Assembly (NCBI GenBank): GCA_024741835.1
Contig: JAENRP010000027.1
Span: forward strand, 1 to 64,000
DNA length: 64,000 nt
Source: Diplocarpon mali
Taxonomy: Eukaryota; Ascomycota; Leotiomycetes; Helotiales; Drepanopezizaceae
Direction: 5' to 3'
The notes under the pieces were generated by a model that did not search any database, had not been told where the DNA came from, and saw only the letters and a list, made by a program, of their open reading frames with translations. Below, in pieces: positions 1 to 12,713 of this stretch. Both the position numbers and the translations under genes were made by a program. How positions within the stretch are numbered: position 1 is the first letter of the stretch; every line of letters begins with the position of its first letter.

Positions 1-87
1 TATAGTTTATAAATAATAATTATAAAGTGATTTTTAAAGTTAAAATCAAAGATGGACTTTATATTATCTTAAAGGTAATATTATAGA

Positions 88-398
88 AATTGACTCTTAG
101 GCTAGACTTATAAGTGGGTTTCTTTAAGGAAAGTGCACTCTTTGCCCTAATACAATTGAGCAAAAATAAGGAGAATAGATGGACTCTTAAGCTAGGATCA
201 TAAGTGGAATTTATAAAAATGACTCCTAGGCTAAGACTGCGAGTGAAATTCGCGAATTCGTTAGAGATAACTCCTAAGCTAGGACTGCAAGTGGATCTTG
301 CTATTTCTAGGAAATCGACTCTTAAGCTAGGACTGCAAGTGGATCTTGCGGTTTTATTAAAAACGACTCTTAAGCTAGGCTTGCAATTAGAAAATGGC
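88..398 (+). repeat. In-frame 39/48-bp tandem repeat inside Copia pol (copy A, about 6 units)
   Basis: Units begin with a variant of ACTCTTAAGCTAGGACTGCAAGTG and repeat at 39- or 48-bp spacing, so the frame is kept. On the + strand each unit encodes roughly TLKLGLQVDLA plus a short spacer. The array lies just upstream of the GAG-pre-integrase region. The - strand also stays open across the array, but that is a by-product of the repeat. Copies B and C carry about 10 and 11 units. Confidence 0.85.
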
Positions 399-3300
399 AA
401 AACCTTAAACTGCTATTACTAGTCCTTTCTAGCTGCTAATAATAAAGTATTAACTAATAATAGGCTACTAAAGCTATTAGAAGCCGAAAGCCTATTAAAG
501 TATTAGCTAATATATAGAAGATTCGCGCATTTAGGACTAGAGAAATTAAAGGGCTTGCATAAGGTCTTGACTTTAAAATGGAAGATTTAAGTACTAAAGG
601 ATCGCCTAATATACCGAATTTGCAAGCTAATAAAACTTCGAAATCGGACGCAAACTAAGCTTAGTTTATAGAAAGACTTAATACTAGCACTAATATCTAT
701 TAATACTACTAGACTATTTATAACCTTAATTAAAGGAAATAATTGGTTTTCTTAAATAGTAGATAACTCCACTTAATAGATATAGACTATTTGCACTAAG
801 ACTAAATCTAAGCTTATAGAAAAGCTGGAAACTTGAAAAGTAATAAAGGAACGCTAGACCTAGTTGAAGCTAATAGCTATTAGGTCTAATAATATATTAG
901 AGATTAGAGCAAAGCTTAATAAATAGGTAAAATAAGGAGTTTATTACAAACTAATTATAATATATAAAGGTTCTTATTAGAATAGCATTGCTAAGCGAAG
1001 CATCTAGCAAGTAGAGACTAACTATTGCACTCTATTATAAGATGCTAACCTACTACTAGAATTCTGGGACCTTGCAGTTAAGGCAGACGTATACTTGCGA
1101 AATAGAATAGGTAGTAGACTAATAGTTAATAGCATTTGAATATTACTATATAAGGTATATTTTAAATAGAAATTAAGCTTAGACTATATCTGCGTCTTTA
1201 AAAGCATCTGCTACTCTTATATTAGCCTAAAGTCCTAGCCTATAGGTATAAAGAGTAAGAAGCTAATAGACTAAGGTAAAGAGTATATATTTATTAAGTA
1301 TATTAAATAGATAATAAAATAATAGATAGTATACGCGCTAGATCTAAGGCAAGTAATTATATTTTTAGTAATTAAGTTTGATAAATCTTAAAATAGGAGG
1401 GAGCTATCCTTAAAGCTCTATATAACTGGAGATTCGCAAGGTATACCACTTGATAGTAATACTATTAAGCCGAACTAATAACCCCTCTCTCTTAGCTTAA
1501 GTATATTAAGTATACCTACTGATCGACGACCTGCTAGTCGCCTAAAGGCCGAATAGACTATTCCTATCGTCTGCGAACTGCTTAAAGTATAGAATAACTT
1601 TAATATTATTATCCCTTTAGTTAAAGCACTTATAGTAAAGGATATTCCCGAAATAGGTATAAGTAATAATAAGCCTCTACTACTAGAAAGCGGTTCCTTA
1701 GATAATAAGCCTATAGAACCTATAGCTGAACCTACGCCTTCGAAAAGGAATAGAGACTTAGAACTAGAAGACGCCTTAGATAAATGCGAATTTAAGTATA
1801 TTTAGGCTATGATAGCGCATAGGATTTATAAGCTTGAACTTTAATAGAGCTTTGATAAAGATAATGCATTCCTAGCTGCTAAGGGAATAATGAAAATCTC
1901 TCTTCTAAAGATGTATAATAAAGCTGTTAACAACTTAGAGAATAGAGTAGTATAGAATGAGGCAATCTAAGAGGAGATAAGCTCTCTTATTGCAAATAGT
2001 ATATAGATAGAGGAACTAATACTAAAGGATATAAACCTAGTTTTAATAAAGTGGGTCTTTATAATTAAGATATATGTAAATAGGACCTTAGAATATTATA
2101 AGGCAAGGCTTATAGCTAAGGGCTTCTTCTAATAGTATAGAGAAGACTATTTTGATATATTTGCGCCAATAGTTCGTATAGATACCCTTTGCATATTTAT
2201 AGCAATAGTAGCTGCTAAAGACCTTAAATGCAGATAGTATAATATTAAAAATGCATTTACTAAAGCGATTATAAAGGAATGGATTTTTCTCTCTTAACCT
2301 AATAGTATTCCTATACGCGCTAGCTACTTTTTTTATATACTCTGCAGTATCTATAGGCTTAAATAATCAGCTTATAATTGGAACCTCTTATATAACTCTA
2401 CTTTAGTAGAAATAGGATTCGTTTAAAGCCTAGCTAACCCTTGTCTTTTTACCTATATTAAGCGTAGAATCAAGTTGCTCTTATATATTGACGATATTAC
2501 TATAGCTGCGAAAATAACTACTTAATTAGATTAGTTCTTTATGATAATTTGGAAACGTTTTAATACTAAGGATCTAAGGGGAATTTATAAGATCCTTAGC
2601 ATCTGCGTTATAAGGAACCGCTCTACTTAAGAACTCTAGTTGGATTAAGAGTAGTATATTAAGAAGATCTTAGACCGAATAGGACTCTCTACTTATACTC
2701 CCAACTTTAAGCTAAAGCGTATTCTAATCGAAGGAAAGTATAATAAGTTAAAGCCTACTAATGAAAATAAGTAGAGAGGAGATTTGAAGAAGTACTAATA
2801 GGATATTAGAGCAATTATATATACTATAGTATATATAAGACCAAATATCGCCTTTATTATTAGGCAACTTAATTAGAATCTAAAGGATCTAACGATTTGA
2901 TATAAGAATGTAGTTAAGCGACTTGGAAGGTACCTTCGATTAATAATCATATAGAAGGTAAGATATAGACTAATGAAATATATAAGCGCAAAGCTTAAGG
3001 TATATACTGATTCTAACTAGGCAAATATAAAAGGTCGGAAAAGTATATCTAGAAGTGTAGTAGTACTATATGGTAGACTTATATTATAAGGAAGTAGGAA
3101 GTAGAAATTAGTAGCTATTGCAAGCACTAAGGCCGAATATATATTAATATTATTAAATTGCAAGTAAGGATTATAGATCGCTTAAGTTCTAAAAGATATA
3201 GGTTTTATTAAGTATATTAAATGAGATAGGAACTGTATTAATCTTTAAGCAGATAATATAAAGGCGATTGCACTTGCAAAGAACTTATACTTATATAAGC

Positions 3301-3787
3301 GGTTGAAATATATTGATATTACTTACTACTTTATCTGCGACCTTATTATAAAGAATAAGTTATTAATTACTTATATCCTAATTAATTAAATAGTAGCAAA
3401 TGGATTTATAAAGCTATTAGAGATAGTTATAAAGTTCGAAGCGTTTAAAGATATACTAGGGTTGCAAAAGATAGTAGGGGCTTAGTAGGCTTAAGGACAA
3501 CTCCTAGGCCTGCTTTGCGAGTTAGGTTATATAGTCTTATAAAGGAAAGTTTTTAAATCGACTCCTAGGCCTAGACTATAAGTTAAGTTATATAGTCTTA
3601 TAAAGGAATATCTTTTAGGAAATTTGACTCTTAGTCCTATTTTATGAGTAGGATTAGTAATTTCAATAGAGGTTGCTATTAATTGATTATTTTTAATTTA
3701 GAGAGATACTTAAGAGTTGGATTAGCGTAAAAGGATAGTTATTATTTTCCTAATTGTAGGTCAATTAGAGTAAGGTCTAAGTAGGGG

Positions 3788-3982
3788 TATTAAGATAGGT
3801 AATATAGCTATTACTTTAATGTATTATTATATGACCCTACTGCTTAGTTAGTAGGATATTGATATATATATAGCTAAAGGGAAGAAAGGGGTAACCTTCC
3901 TTCCTTAACTCTTATTAATATATCGACTATTAACCTCTAGAAGTTTCCTATACCTACTGCGCCGACTTATTTAAGCTCAATA
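3788..3982 (+). repeat. 3' LTR of Copia copy A (195 bp)
   Basis: A 195-bp terminal repeat beginning TATTAAGATAGG (from TGTTAAGATGGG) and ending AAGCTCAATA (from ..AACA), preceded by a GTAGGGG purine tract. The same 195-bp unit is found at 37929, 38893, 41937, 47967 and 58690. Confidence 0.9.
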
Positions 3983-6787
3983 TAGGCTTATATTTTTCCT
4001 TTAGAATCCTATCCATTTTGTAAATACTAATTTAAAAGAACTCAGTCTCCTTACACTTTATATTATAATAAAAGGTATTAGTACTAATTTCGCAAATAGG
4101 AACTGCAACTTTAAGGCATTTGCAAATAAGGTCAGAATATAGTCGATTTGTATTAAGCGGTATTCCTAGATCTAGCTTAATCAAAGGCAAGGGCGCTAGC
4201 TTAGTAATAATAATAAGGATCTTGCGCTTAGCTAGGACTACTAAATTAACGCAAGACTATCTTCTATTAATCTATTAAGCTTTATCTATAGCTATTTCCT
4301 ATTCTTTACAATTGATATTAGCTTAATAATCGGATCGGATCCGAAGTCCTTTGAAAGGGGAAAGATAAATGATAATTTCCTTTGCAAATTAGGGAGATAA
4401 GGGGTAATACAAAGGCTATACAAATTAGTTTTCCTTTAAGTTAAGTTTAAGTTTAAATTAGCGTATCCATTTGACTCTAATAATAGCATTGCGCTAGCCT
4501 AGGTTGAGAATAACCTAAGGGCAGTTGTAAATACGCCTTCTATCAATTATTAAGTGAAAGCGTATATAATGCATAGCTTATGCGCAAATAGTATTCTAAA
4601 ATCCATAGATAAGAATAAGGGCTAAAAGAGGAAGAATTTTAAAGTTAGTCGCTTTCGAAAGACGTATAAAAAGGGAACAATTTAAAAAAAGGTAACTAAG
4701 GGCTCTAGTATCTACTAAAGCTAATAATAATACTCTAAGTCCATTTATACTAATAGTATAAGAGGTTAAGAATTGCTTCCCTCCTATTAAAGAGTTAAGA
4801 TCTAGCTTTAATAAGTCGCACTTTCGCAGGCCTAAGTAAGAGTCTTTTCCTAGGCCTTTTCGTTTTCCTAATCTTCTTCTATTTCAACCCTATTCTTAAT
4901 TAAGTTTAGAGTCAAGTTAGCTTCCTCTATATCTTCTAAAGTATTAATCTTACTTATAAAAGGGCACTCGGTCTTATAATAACCAGTTTTGCTATAGGTC
5001 TAGTAGGTAGCTTACTTAAGGGGCAAAGTAGGAGAACTAGCCTTAGCTAGCAGGTCTTAGTAAAAAGGGGTAGTAAGCTTTAAGGCTAGTGGCCTAGGAA
5101 CTTAGGTAGTACTTCTAGCGCTCGGACTGCGAGCGGTCTTATTAAGAAGCGAACCGGATATCTTCTAGTATAATACCAAGGTCGCTTTGCTTCTAATCGA
5201 AGGGTTAAGAAGTTGATTGCTTTAACGTTCGGCATTAAGGGCGTTTAATTAGTTAATTATAATAGTATAGTCCTTCCCTTAAAAGGCCTTAGCTAAGGCG
5301 CAAGCTGCTTTAAGCTAAGGGGTAATCTTATTCTATATAAAGAAGAACTACTCAGATCTTAAGACCTCTCCCTAGATCGCAGCTAATTAGAATTAGGCTT
5401 GAAACTAAGAGAAGGTTTCCCTAAAATGACCGGCTTCTCTTATATAAAGGTAATAGAAAGTAGATTAAAATAGGTCTACCTTTTAGCTAATTAAAAAGTA
5501 ACTGCTTAGCAGTTCTACTATTTCTTAATAGTTTTGAAAGGGGTTAGTCTCCGAAAGGTACTAGGGTTTAAGGTACATTTGGGCTTATCCTATAGTAGAT
5601 CCTTAAATAAGGGCTTAGCAAGCTCGCTCATTCGGATATAAGTTAGCATTAACTTACAATCGGTCTTAGACTAAAGCTAATTACTACTTATATATTAAGA
5701 AGGTCCTATTATTAAAGGAGGTGATCTTTTCAATTAGCTGAATTTTTAGCCATTTTATATCTATATCGACTTCCGGAGGAGGCTAAGACTCGCTTTAGTA
5801 AGAGTGGGTAGATTCTCGCTTAATAGTCTAATATACGCGCTAAGCCGTTTCTTAGCTTTAATAAGCTAAGGTCTCTAAGCTAAAGATAGCTTAGGCAATC
5901 CTACTAATCTTACTTTATAATTATTAATTAGATTAATCTTAATATTATAAGGATTCCTTTAAACCTAAGACTATTCCTTATAATATATTTGGGTTTAAAA
6001 AGTCTTATTTATTTTAATTAGCTTAGCTATAGCATTATAGTCTTTTGCCCTTGGCAGCAGAGGAAGGTCTGGCCTTAAGGGCTAAGGTAAGGGTACTCCC
6101 TATAGAAGCTAGTTCCTTAAACGAACTGGATACATTCTATATTTGCTAACTTCTAACTAATAGGGAATTTATTTTACCGATTTTGGTTTTAGTAGTGATT
6201 CGGTTAAAAAGGGGTTCTATAGAAAAAGGGTTCTAATAGCATAATGCTCTCCTAACTTCTACCTATAGCACTTCTATAAAAGGAGTAGTTAAGAAAATCC
6301 GGCTAATAAAAGCGTTCCTCAATTATACTAATTAATAAGCTATACTTAAGCTCTTAGTTTGTCTAAGAGATCTTTAGGATCCTAACTCTGCTAAAAGTCG
6401 AAATAACCGCAAATCGAATTTCAAAAGGGGTAGGATATTATTAAAAGCTATCCCTAGTAGAGAAGAACTTCTTCGTTTAATATAATAATATAGAACTGCC
6501 AAAGTGCGAGATTAAGTATAAGAGTAAAAAGTAGTACAAAAGGCGTATTCTATAGGTCTAATATAAAGGAAACAAAGAAGTTAGGGAGCCCTCCTTAAGG
6601 GAGAGCCCTTTTTCCTTATATATATAAGTAGCTTAAGGCTCTTTATCCGTTTATATAATATTATATAAGAATATCCTTTTGCACCTTTAGAGTCGATTTG
6701 AAAAAACCCTGCATCGAATCGAGATTGCGAAACCTTAAAATGCTATACTCCTAGGTAATTGCACTAAGTGGAGGTGCAGCCGTTATA
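3983..6787 (-). mobile_element. Decayed gypsy-type gag relic, - strand
   Basis: The stretch is AT-rich with no intact ORF. On the - strand a CCHC zinc-knuckle remnant of the type CxxCxKTGxYKTEC is visible near 4960-5010, followed by a plausible gag C-terminal reading (FISKINTLEDIEEANLTL) once TAG/TAA are read as Gln/Trp. The right end (6478-6787) is a segment also found at 61203-61510. I infer a truncated Ty3/gypsy gag region with leader, cut on the left where copy A was inserted. No reverse transcriptase was recognised. Confidence 0.45.
6478..6787. repeat. About 305-bp dispersed repeat, left copy
   Basis: It matches 61203-61510 over its whole length with mostly C/T and G/A differences. It contains a near-palindromic core AGCCCTCC..GGGAGAGCCC and ends in GTTATA or ATTACA, beyond which the two copies diverge. 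It may be an LTR or a terminal coding segment; I could not decide, because similarity continues a few bases past the expected left LTR end. Confidence 0.6.
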
Positions 6788-9700
6788 GCTCTTCTAATAG
6801 AACTCGATAGCCTTAGGCAAACTCTTAAAATCTACTGAAGATATTATCCATATAGAAAGCAGCATTAGGAAGCTCTATAGGTGATTTTGCAATAAGAGTA
6901 GATTCTATTCTATCAAAATCATTAGTATAAGGAATGTAGCTAAGGACAATATACATTAGCTCAATAAAAGAGAACATTAATATAATAGATCCCTAGGGTA
7001 GGCGTGTGGGTTGCAATTATCCAATTCCTATAATTAAAAAGGCAAAGATATATCGATTGTCTAAATATATAGAAATGGCCTAATATCTATATTTCAGATT
7101 AAGCTTATAGAAGAACTTATAGGAAGGATGACCTATATAGTTGTGAACTAATGATATAAGCTTAATGAAGCACCTTAGTATCTCTTCTTTTACATTTTAG
7201 TAATTGAATATAAGCCTAGGCTCATCCTATTCACCTAAAGGGTCAGATTTATTAATTAAGTTAGCTTGCGCGTTTTAATCTAATAGCTGTCTATTTGATT
7301 TTATAGTCCGTTCGAATATATTAGACTTGATACTATTATTAATAATACGCCTTAGCTAGAACTCCTTAGTAGGAGGCCATCTTCTCTGCTTCGGTCTATT
7401 CCAAGGGGTAGTGTCTTACTTAAGTCGTACTCTATGCTAGTACAAATCAGTAGGTAGGAGATTCGAAAGACTTATAGAGTTGAGATCTTAGTAGGTGAAC
7501 AGAAGTCTAGTAATAAGGTCTTATTATTCTGAATTAAGCTATATGCTAAAGGTAATTCCTGACCGGCTGAACCACTTATTGATTTTATCTTATAAAGCGT
7601 TAGTAAGTTGCCTTTTATATAGTCTTCTTATTGCTGGTATGCCGAAGGACTATTTATAAGGTGGTCCTTGAGAAATCTAAGGGTTGGTATATCTTAAGGA
7701 GTGGCTTGCCTCTCCTCTATTTGTAGGTAAGGCGTTAGCTATTATAGAAGTAAGTTCTAGAATTGGGATATCTTAGGAAGTGCTTTGCAAGTATTCTAAG
7801 TCGTCCTTATTAATAGTAAAGGTGTCTTTTATAAACTCTCCTATTAGGGACTATTTAAGGTTATAGTCTTTAATAAAAGGCTGGTAGAGATCTGATTTAT
7901 ATAAAGCTTGCAGAGTAGAAATACCTAGTCCTATAAGAAGAGACTTGGCGTTATACTTCTGGCTTAAAGGTATAGGCTCTTCTTTGATTCTTTAAGCTGA
8001 TTTTTCAATATCAATTGTATCCGAATAGGTAGGGTAGGTAGGGTAGGTAGGGTAGTTAAATATACTAAGGGCAAAGTCATATAGTATATTATCTATTATT
8101 AATAGTGGATTTTCTAAAGAGAGAGGTTTATTATTTCTATTATCTATATCTTTGCAAAAGGCATAGCCGCTTATAAACCTTTTAATAACGTATTTAGGTA
8201 AAGTCGGGAGGTCTAGTTTTTTAAGCTAGGAATGAATGATATATGCTTTAAGGCCTCTTTATCCGATTTAGAGCTTAAGTCGGTGTCGTCGTTAGAATCA
8301 TCGTCTGACTCATCCTTAAGGAAGGTTAGTAAAGGTCGTATCTCCTCTTAAGCATCTTTCGGGTATAATACTAGAGAGTGGTATTAACTATTAACGAACT
8401 CTGGTCCCTTAATCTATATAGTATTCTCTCCTCTTAAGGTGTCTCCAATCTTAATAATAGAATCCTAAATATAGATATAGGCGTCTACTATATATAACTA
8501 TATTATACTTAAAAGAAGATAGAAGTCCTTATTGCTATATATGTTCCATAGGCGAATGAAAGCCTCTATAGGTCGCTATATTCCTATAATACCGATACTG
8601 AAGTCCGTATAGTAAGTAAGCTTAGTAGAATTGCTATTAGCAATATTCATAGTAAGGCCTCTTAGGCCTTTGCTTAAGAGGGGGTGTATTAGTAGGCCTA
8701 GGTACCTTACTAGTCCAATCGATATGATTATTATATTAGAGCTAGGGTCTGCTTATAATATCCCAGCTAGAAGGGCAACTTGCATAGTCTATTCTCCCTT
8801 CTTTATTAATACTATTACTAGGACTTGGAAAGCTTTTCCTACTATCTTAACCAATAGGGCAACTGTCTTTAGGCTTGCTAAGGTAGTAGGAGATATAGCG
8901 AGCTTAGTATAATATGATTATTCCTATGCTATTCTCTTAGCTGTCTTTTAAGCGGCCTTCTCTATTAGTATCTTCTTCATCTTCTTAAGGGTAGGACGGG
9001 TCGATAGTTCCTTAAATGCTAAGGTCACTTTTGGTAATAGTTGAAATAGCTAAAGGAGGGAGACTTTAGTCTTAAACTTTTCGGCTAGCTTTATAAAGTT
9101 AATAGGACTGTCTTTAAGCCTGCTAATGATCTTGCGTAATTGCTTAGCCTTCCTTGGCTTCTTAGGCTTAGTGAACTTAATAGCCGGTTCCTCTTCCTTA
9201 TTCAAAATGTCTTCCCTCTTAATACGCCTCTTCTTAGACGGGCCATTTTCAGATAAGAATGAATCTATAGTAAGTATAGGGAATTTTAAGAAGTCGATTA
9301 AGGTGTTAAGGGTTAGAGGCAGATCTTTATATGTTTTTAGTACTAATTTATACCTAATCTTATAGAGTATGCTAGTATAGTGTCTGCCTTAGGTATTATA
9401 TCTTATAAAGGGATTTGATACTTATAATAAGAAGCTGGCACTCTTGAACTAGTCGAATAGGATCTTAATTGCGGCATTTGAAGATAAGGGAGTTAATCTT
9501 CCACCCGATTGTATAGTAGGAGGGGTATATAACGGTAACTGTATTCGGCTTATTAATAGAGCAAAGTCTTATAATAGTATATAAGAGTGTCGCTATTCAC
9601 TTAAGCATTAGAGGTAATTATCTAAAGTTACTAATACTATATATAATATAAGGTTGTTAACGATCTCCTAGGTATACTCTTATTTCTATTTCTCAGCTAG

Positions 9701-11030
9701 TATAGTACTTGTATCGCACTTAGTAGTAAAGTGACTTATATTTATATAGCAAAAGCAAATAGGGCCTATGTCTTTGGAATATGGCTTAGAGCTATTAATA
9801 ATCGGGTTATTAGATAATAAGCATAGTAGTTTTATATCTATTCTAGCGCGTAGCGTATTGCGACGATCCTAGTATAGTAGTTGCGTAAGCACGTTGGTCT
9901 TTTATATATAATTATTAGTAGTTTGTGGCTATTGCTATTAGTTGGATATGCTCTAAGATTGCTAATAGGTGTGGTTAGGCTTCTGTTTATACGCGTGTAA
10001 TAGTACTTTTGGCTCCTCCTTAGTATATCTATATAGTGACTATAGTATAAAAGGGTACTCGATAGGCCTAGATAATAGATATAGGTGCCTATTTGCAATG
10101 CTAAGTTCTATTAGCAATTCTAATATAGATTTCCCTTATATATATATAGCTTAGTATTATTTAAGCTCTTGTTTCTTAATAGCTTAAGCTTTGTAATCTC
10201 TTAGCTTCTTTATATTATTCTTAGTGCTAAGGATAGTGTTATATACCTTATATAGGCTATAGTATATATTGTTATCTTTAAGGATAAGGTTTCTCCTTAA
10301 CTCGGCTAATGCAAGGCCTTTGATAAAGGATAAAATGATATTAGATAGTAAGAAGGCTTTTATATTACTAAGTGGTTTATCATTTGTACCTAGTAGTAGG
10401 TGGTCGCAGTAATAGCATCTGGTAATAAGGTCTTATGCTTATTAGTAGTATAATTATAGAGACTTATCTTTGCCTTAGGAGAGGTTACGCAGCTTTAGTT
10501 AGATATTTGAACCTAATATACCTTATAATATACTTTTAAATTAAATGTTTATAGCCTTTGAGAAGTTCTCGATATCATTGGTAGTAGCGTTAGCTAGATT
10601 CTCTATAACCGGTCTCTATTTAAGTAAGTTGTTTAGCTATATTGCTACTTTACCTTCGAAGAGTATATTTACTGCTTTAAAGAAGTCTAATAGGGTAGTA
10701 TATCCTAGCTTCTAAAGGTCCCTATTTAGTCTTGCTATCTATTGAGCACTTAAGATATTTGTTCTATCGAACTTTCTACTAAGGGAGTAGTTATAGTTCA
10801 TAGTTACTAGTAATAGTAGTAATAATGTATATAGTATAAGAAGTCGTCTTAGTTCAGCGTTAATAGAGCTAAAGTCTCTTCTATATTAGGGTAGGTAGTA
10901 GCTGCTAATATCGATAGCTCGAATGAGTTTGTCGAATGAATTATTATATTCCTTAGATGACTCTAATAGCAGGGACGAAACTGTTCTTAAGAATCCTTCC
11001 AAGTTTTCTTAAGTTCGCATAGAGTCATTC
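6788..11030 (-). mobile_element. Ty3/gypsy gag-protease relic, - strand
   Basis: Read on the - strand with TAG/TAA taken as mutated Gln/Trp, the stretch shows a gypsy gag C-terminal region around 10,500-10,200 (DLITRCYYCDHLLLG, then ALAELRRNL). Next is a basic linker and a leucine-rich segment near 9,240-9,010 (KLAEKFKTKVSLLQLFQ). After that comes a retropepsin-like region near 8,780-8,400 (ISIGLVRYLGLLIHPLLSKG, then TDFSIGIIGI). The apparent ORFs on the + strand here are shadows. Reverse transcriptase and integrase were not recognised, so the element is probably truncated or interrupted at about 6,788. Confidence 0.6.
8026..8055. repeat. TAGGTAGGG simple repeat
   Basis: Just over three tandem copies of the 9-mer TAGGTAGGG inside the gypsy relic. 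It is not the fungal telomere repeat TTAGGG. Confidence 0.8.
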
Positions 11031-11667
11031 CTCAAGTACTAAGGTCTTGTACAGAGGTGTAGTATAGAGGTATAGTACAAAGAGGCTTCGAGTGAGACGC
11101 GTATTAACGACGCGTCTTATATATATACAAAGGTGGTATGACGTAATGGTCAACGTTAGGAAAGGAGCATATGCCTATATTAACGTATTAAGAACTCGAG
11201 TTCCCTTAATAGAGTATATGACAGGGGAAATCTGAGATAATAGGGGAAATCTAAGGTAATAGGGGAAATCTGAGATAAGGCTGACTTCTTCCTTGCGTTA
11301 GGTTATTAGAAAATGTGGGAAGCAAGGGAGGTAGTTGGTTCTAAGAAGCAAGGTTGTATTTCTTAGGAGGAGTTGTACCATAAAAAGTAATTATATATAT
11401 AGTGGGCTTATGCCTGAGGCATCTGCTGACTACTCTATGCTAGTAGTCCACATCTTTTGCAGGGGCTGCCCGCTAGTAGCGTAGTATCTGACCTGCGCTC
11501 GCCAGCCTCGTCAACTTCGTCATAGCACCAACAACCTTTTCGGATCGGTTTCCTCTATGACAACGATTATCCACGACGTTCTGTGCCCGTGTCTTAGGCT
11601 GTCGTGGATTGATTGCAAAATTTGAATAGCATCTTGTACTCTTCCTTCTGGATCCCTTACTCTCAAT
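11031..11667. other. Transition from AT-rich repeats to gene island; no gene seen
   Basis: Composition changes near 11,400, after which ordinary mixed sequence begins. The MED6 5' flank has no clear TATA box. Apart from the 19-bp triplication nothing was recognised; some of this is probably the far end of the gypsy relic. Confidence 0.5.
11223..11279. repeat. 19-bp tandem triplication at the island edge
   Basis: Exactly three head-to-tail 19-bp units of the form AGGGGAAATCTGAGATAAT, differing at a few bases. They lie between the left retrotransposon block and MED6. Confidence 0.85.
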
Positions 11668-12713
11668 ATGGCTTCCCAAGAACTCACCTTGGACGAAATA
11701 CAATGGCGATCACCAGCAATCGTACAGCAGATGCAAGGCGTGCATGAAAACTCTGTTCTTCATTATTTCTCTAACTCGCCATTCTTCGATCCGACCTCGA
11801 ATAATGCAGTCCTTGTCTCACAAGCCATGTACAATCCAAACATGCTTGAGGTTATCCAAACAAGGGCAGCATTCGAGGGCCGACTCAAGACTATGTCTGG
11901 ATTGGAGTTTGTCATAGCGGAACAGCCAGCAGAAATGACACCGGGAGCAGGAACAGGCGTCTGGGTTATTAGGAAACAGACTCGAAGAAAGAGGCACCCT
12001 GAAGAAGACGAGGTCACGATACACTCGACGTATTTTGTTGTAGGGGACAATATATACATGGCACCTGCAGTGGCAGATATCTTGGGCAATCGCACTGTTA
12101 GTTTTCTAGACCTGGTTAGCGGATCTGTGTTTCTGATGCAATTTAGATGTCCATTATTTCATCTCTCAGCAAATTCATCACTGCTGCTGCTGCTCTCCCT
12201 GACTTCAGTCCTGCACTTGGGCATGTCTACATGCCACCATCGACAAGCAACCGCATCAAAACGGGCGAATCACAATTCAGCCAAGCGAGTAAAGAAAACA
12301 CACCCCTGCCTGACTCTCTACGGGATTCCAAGAAGCCCGTAGTGTCTCCAGCCACAAACGGCAGCAGTCATCTCGACAATAAAATCCTTGAAGACACAAT
12401 CAACATAACTCTCAAGTACGGGGACGAATATATGGACGAGATACCGATCACTGGGCAACCCGGAGAGTTTCATCTCTCCTCAACCGGGAGAAAGGAAAAG
12501 GACAAGCTGATGGTACCAGTACCTGCCAAAGGACCACTCCACGTGCCAAGGAAATCAGCTATTCCCACTCCTATGTCGCTGAAGACGAACATTCTACCTG
12601 ATAGGAAGAACAGCAAGGCAGAGAAGAGTCCAAAAACCCCTGGAGCACCCAAGTTGAAGCGTCGAAAGAGTAAGGCTCCCGGGGCCACCCCCGCGGCAAG
12701 CCCGGGATCATGA
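11668..12713 (+). CDS. MED6: Mediator of RNA polymerase II transcription subunit 6
   Basis: Med6 is a head-module subunit of the Mediator co-activator complex in the nucleus, linking regulators to RNA polymerase II. Two exons: 11668-12096 and 12147-12713, with a 50-bp intron 12097-12146 (GTTAGT..TTTAG, phase 0), giving 331 aa. The Med6 core is clear: DEIQWRSPAIVQQM near the N terminus, VLHYFSNSPFFD, FEGRLKTMSGLEFVIAEQP, GVWVIRKQ, STYFVVGDNIYMAP and VADILGNR. Splicing joins the last to MSIISSLSKF and FSPALGHVYMPP, as expected of fungal Med6. The C-terminal half is low-complexity and basic, ending in a KLKRRKSK-like stretch, as is common in fungi. Without the intron the frame would drift into unrelated sequence to 12342, so that longer ORF is not the gene. 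The start ATG (CAATATGGCT) opens directly into the domain. Confidence 0.93.

Larger units (their letters stand above)
1..3982 (+). mobile_element. Copia LTR retrotransposon copy A, 3' part, RIP-decayed
   Basis: This is the downstream two thirds of a Ty1/Copia element whose 5' part lies left of the window. In order it holds the internal tandem-repeat region, a GAG-pre-integrase stretch (FAHLGLEKLKGL near 515-550), an integrase region, a reverse transcriptase with KARLIAKGF (2100-2126) and an intact YIDD catalytic box (2484-2495), a Copia RNase H (YTDSN near 3000) and the 3' LTR. Reading frames are broken by many TAG/TAA codons where Gln or Trp is expected, as RIP produces. It belongs to the same family as copies B, C and E on the right. 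It is not functional. Copy A keeps YIDD, while B reads YIDN and C reads YINN. Confidence 0.9.

Noticed and set aside
88..398. Tandem arrays as CRISPR-like repeats
   Set aside because: The units are degenerate, coding, vary between 39 and 48 bp, have no unique spacers, and lie in a eukaryotic retrotransposon.
59..400. Long - strand ORFs across the tandem arrays (also 40981-41400 and 44025-44483)
   Set aside because: They arise because the repeat unit is a multiple of three and lacks stops on that strand. The flanking Copia domains are all on the + strand, where the array joins the pol frame.
8026..8055. Telomere-like G-rich repeat
   Set aside because: The unit is TAGGTAGGG, not TTAGGG, and it is short and internal to a gypsy relic.
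8631..9365. + strand ORFs in the left block
   Set aside because: The - strand there reads as gypsy gag-protease; the + ORFs are shadows.
11668..12342. Unspliced 224-aa reading of MED6
   Set aside because: After residue 143 it leaves the Med6 family; the 50-bp intron restores the conserved continuation.
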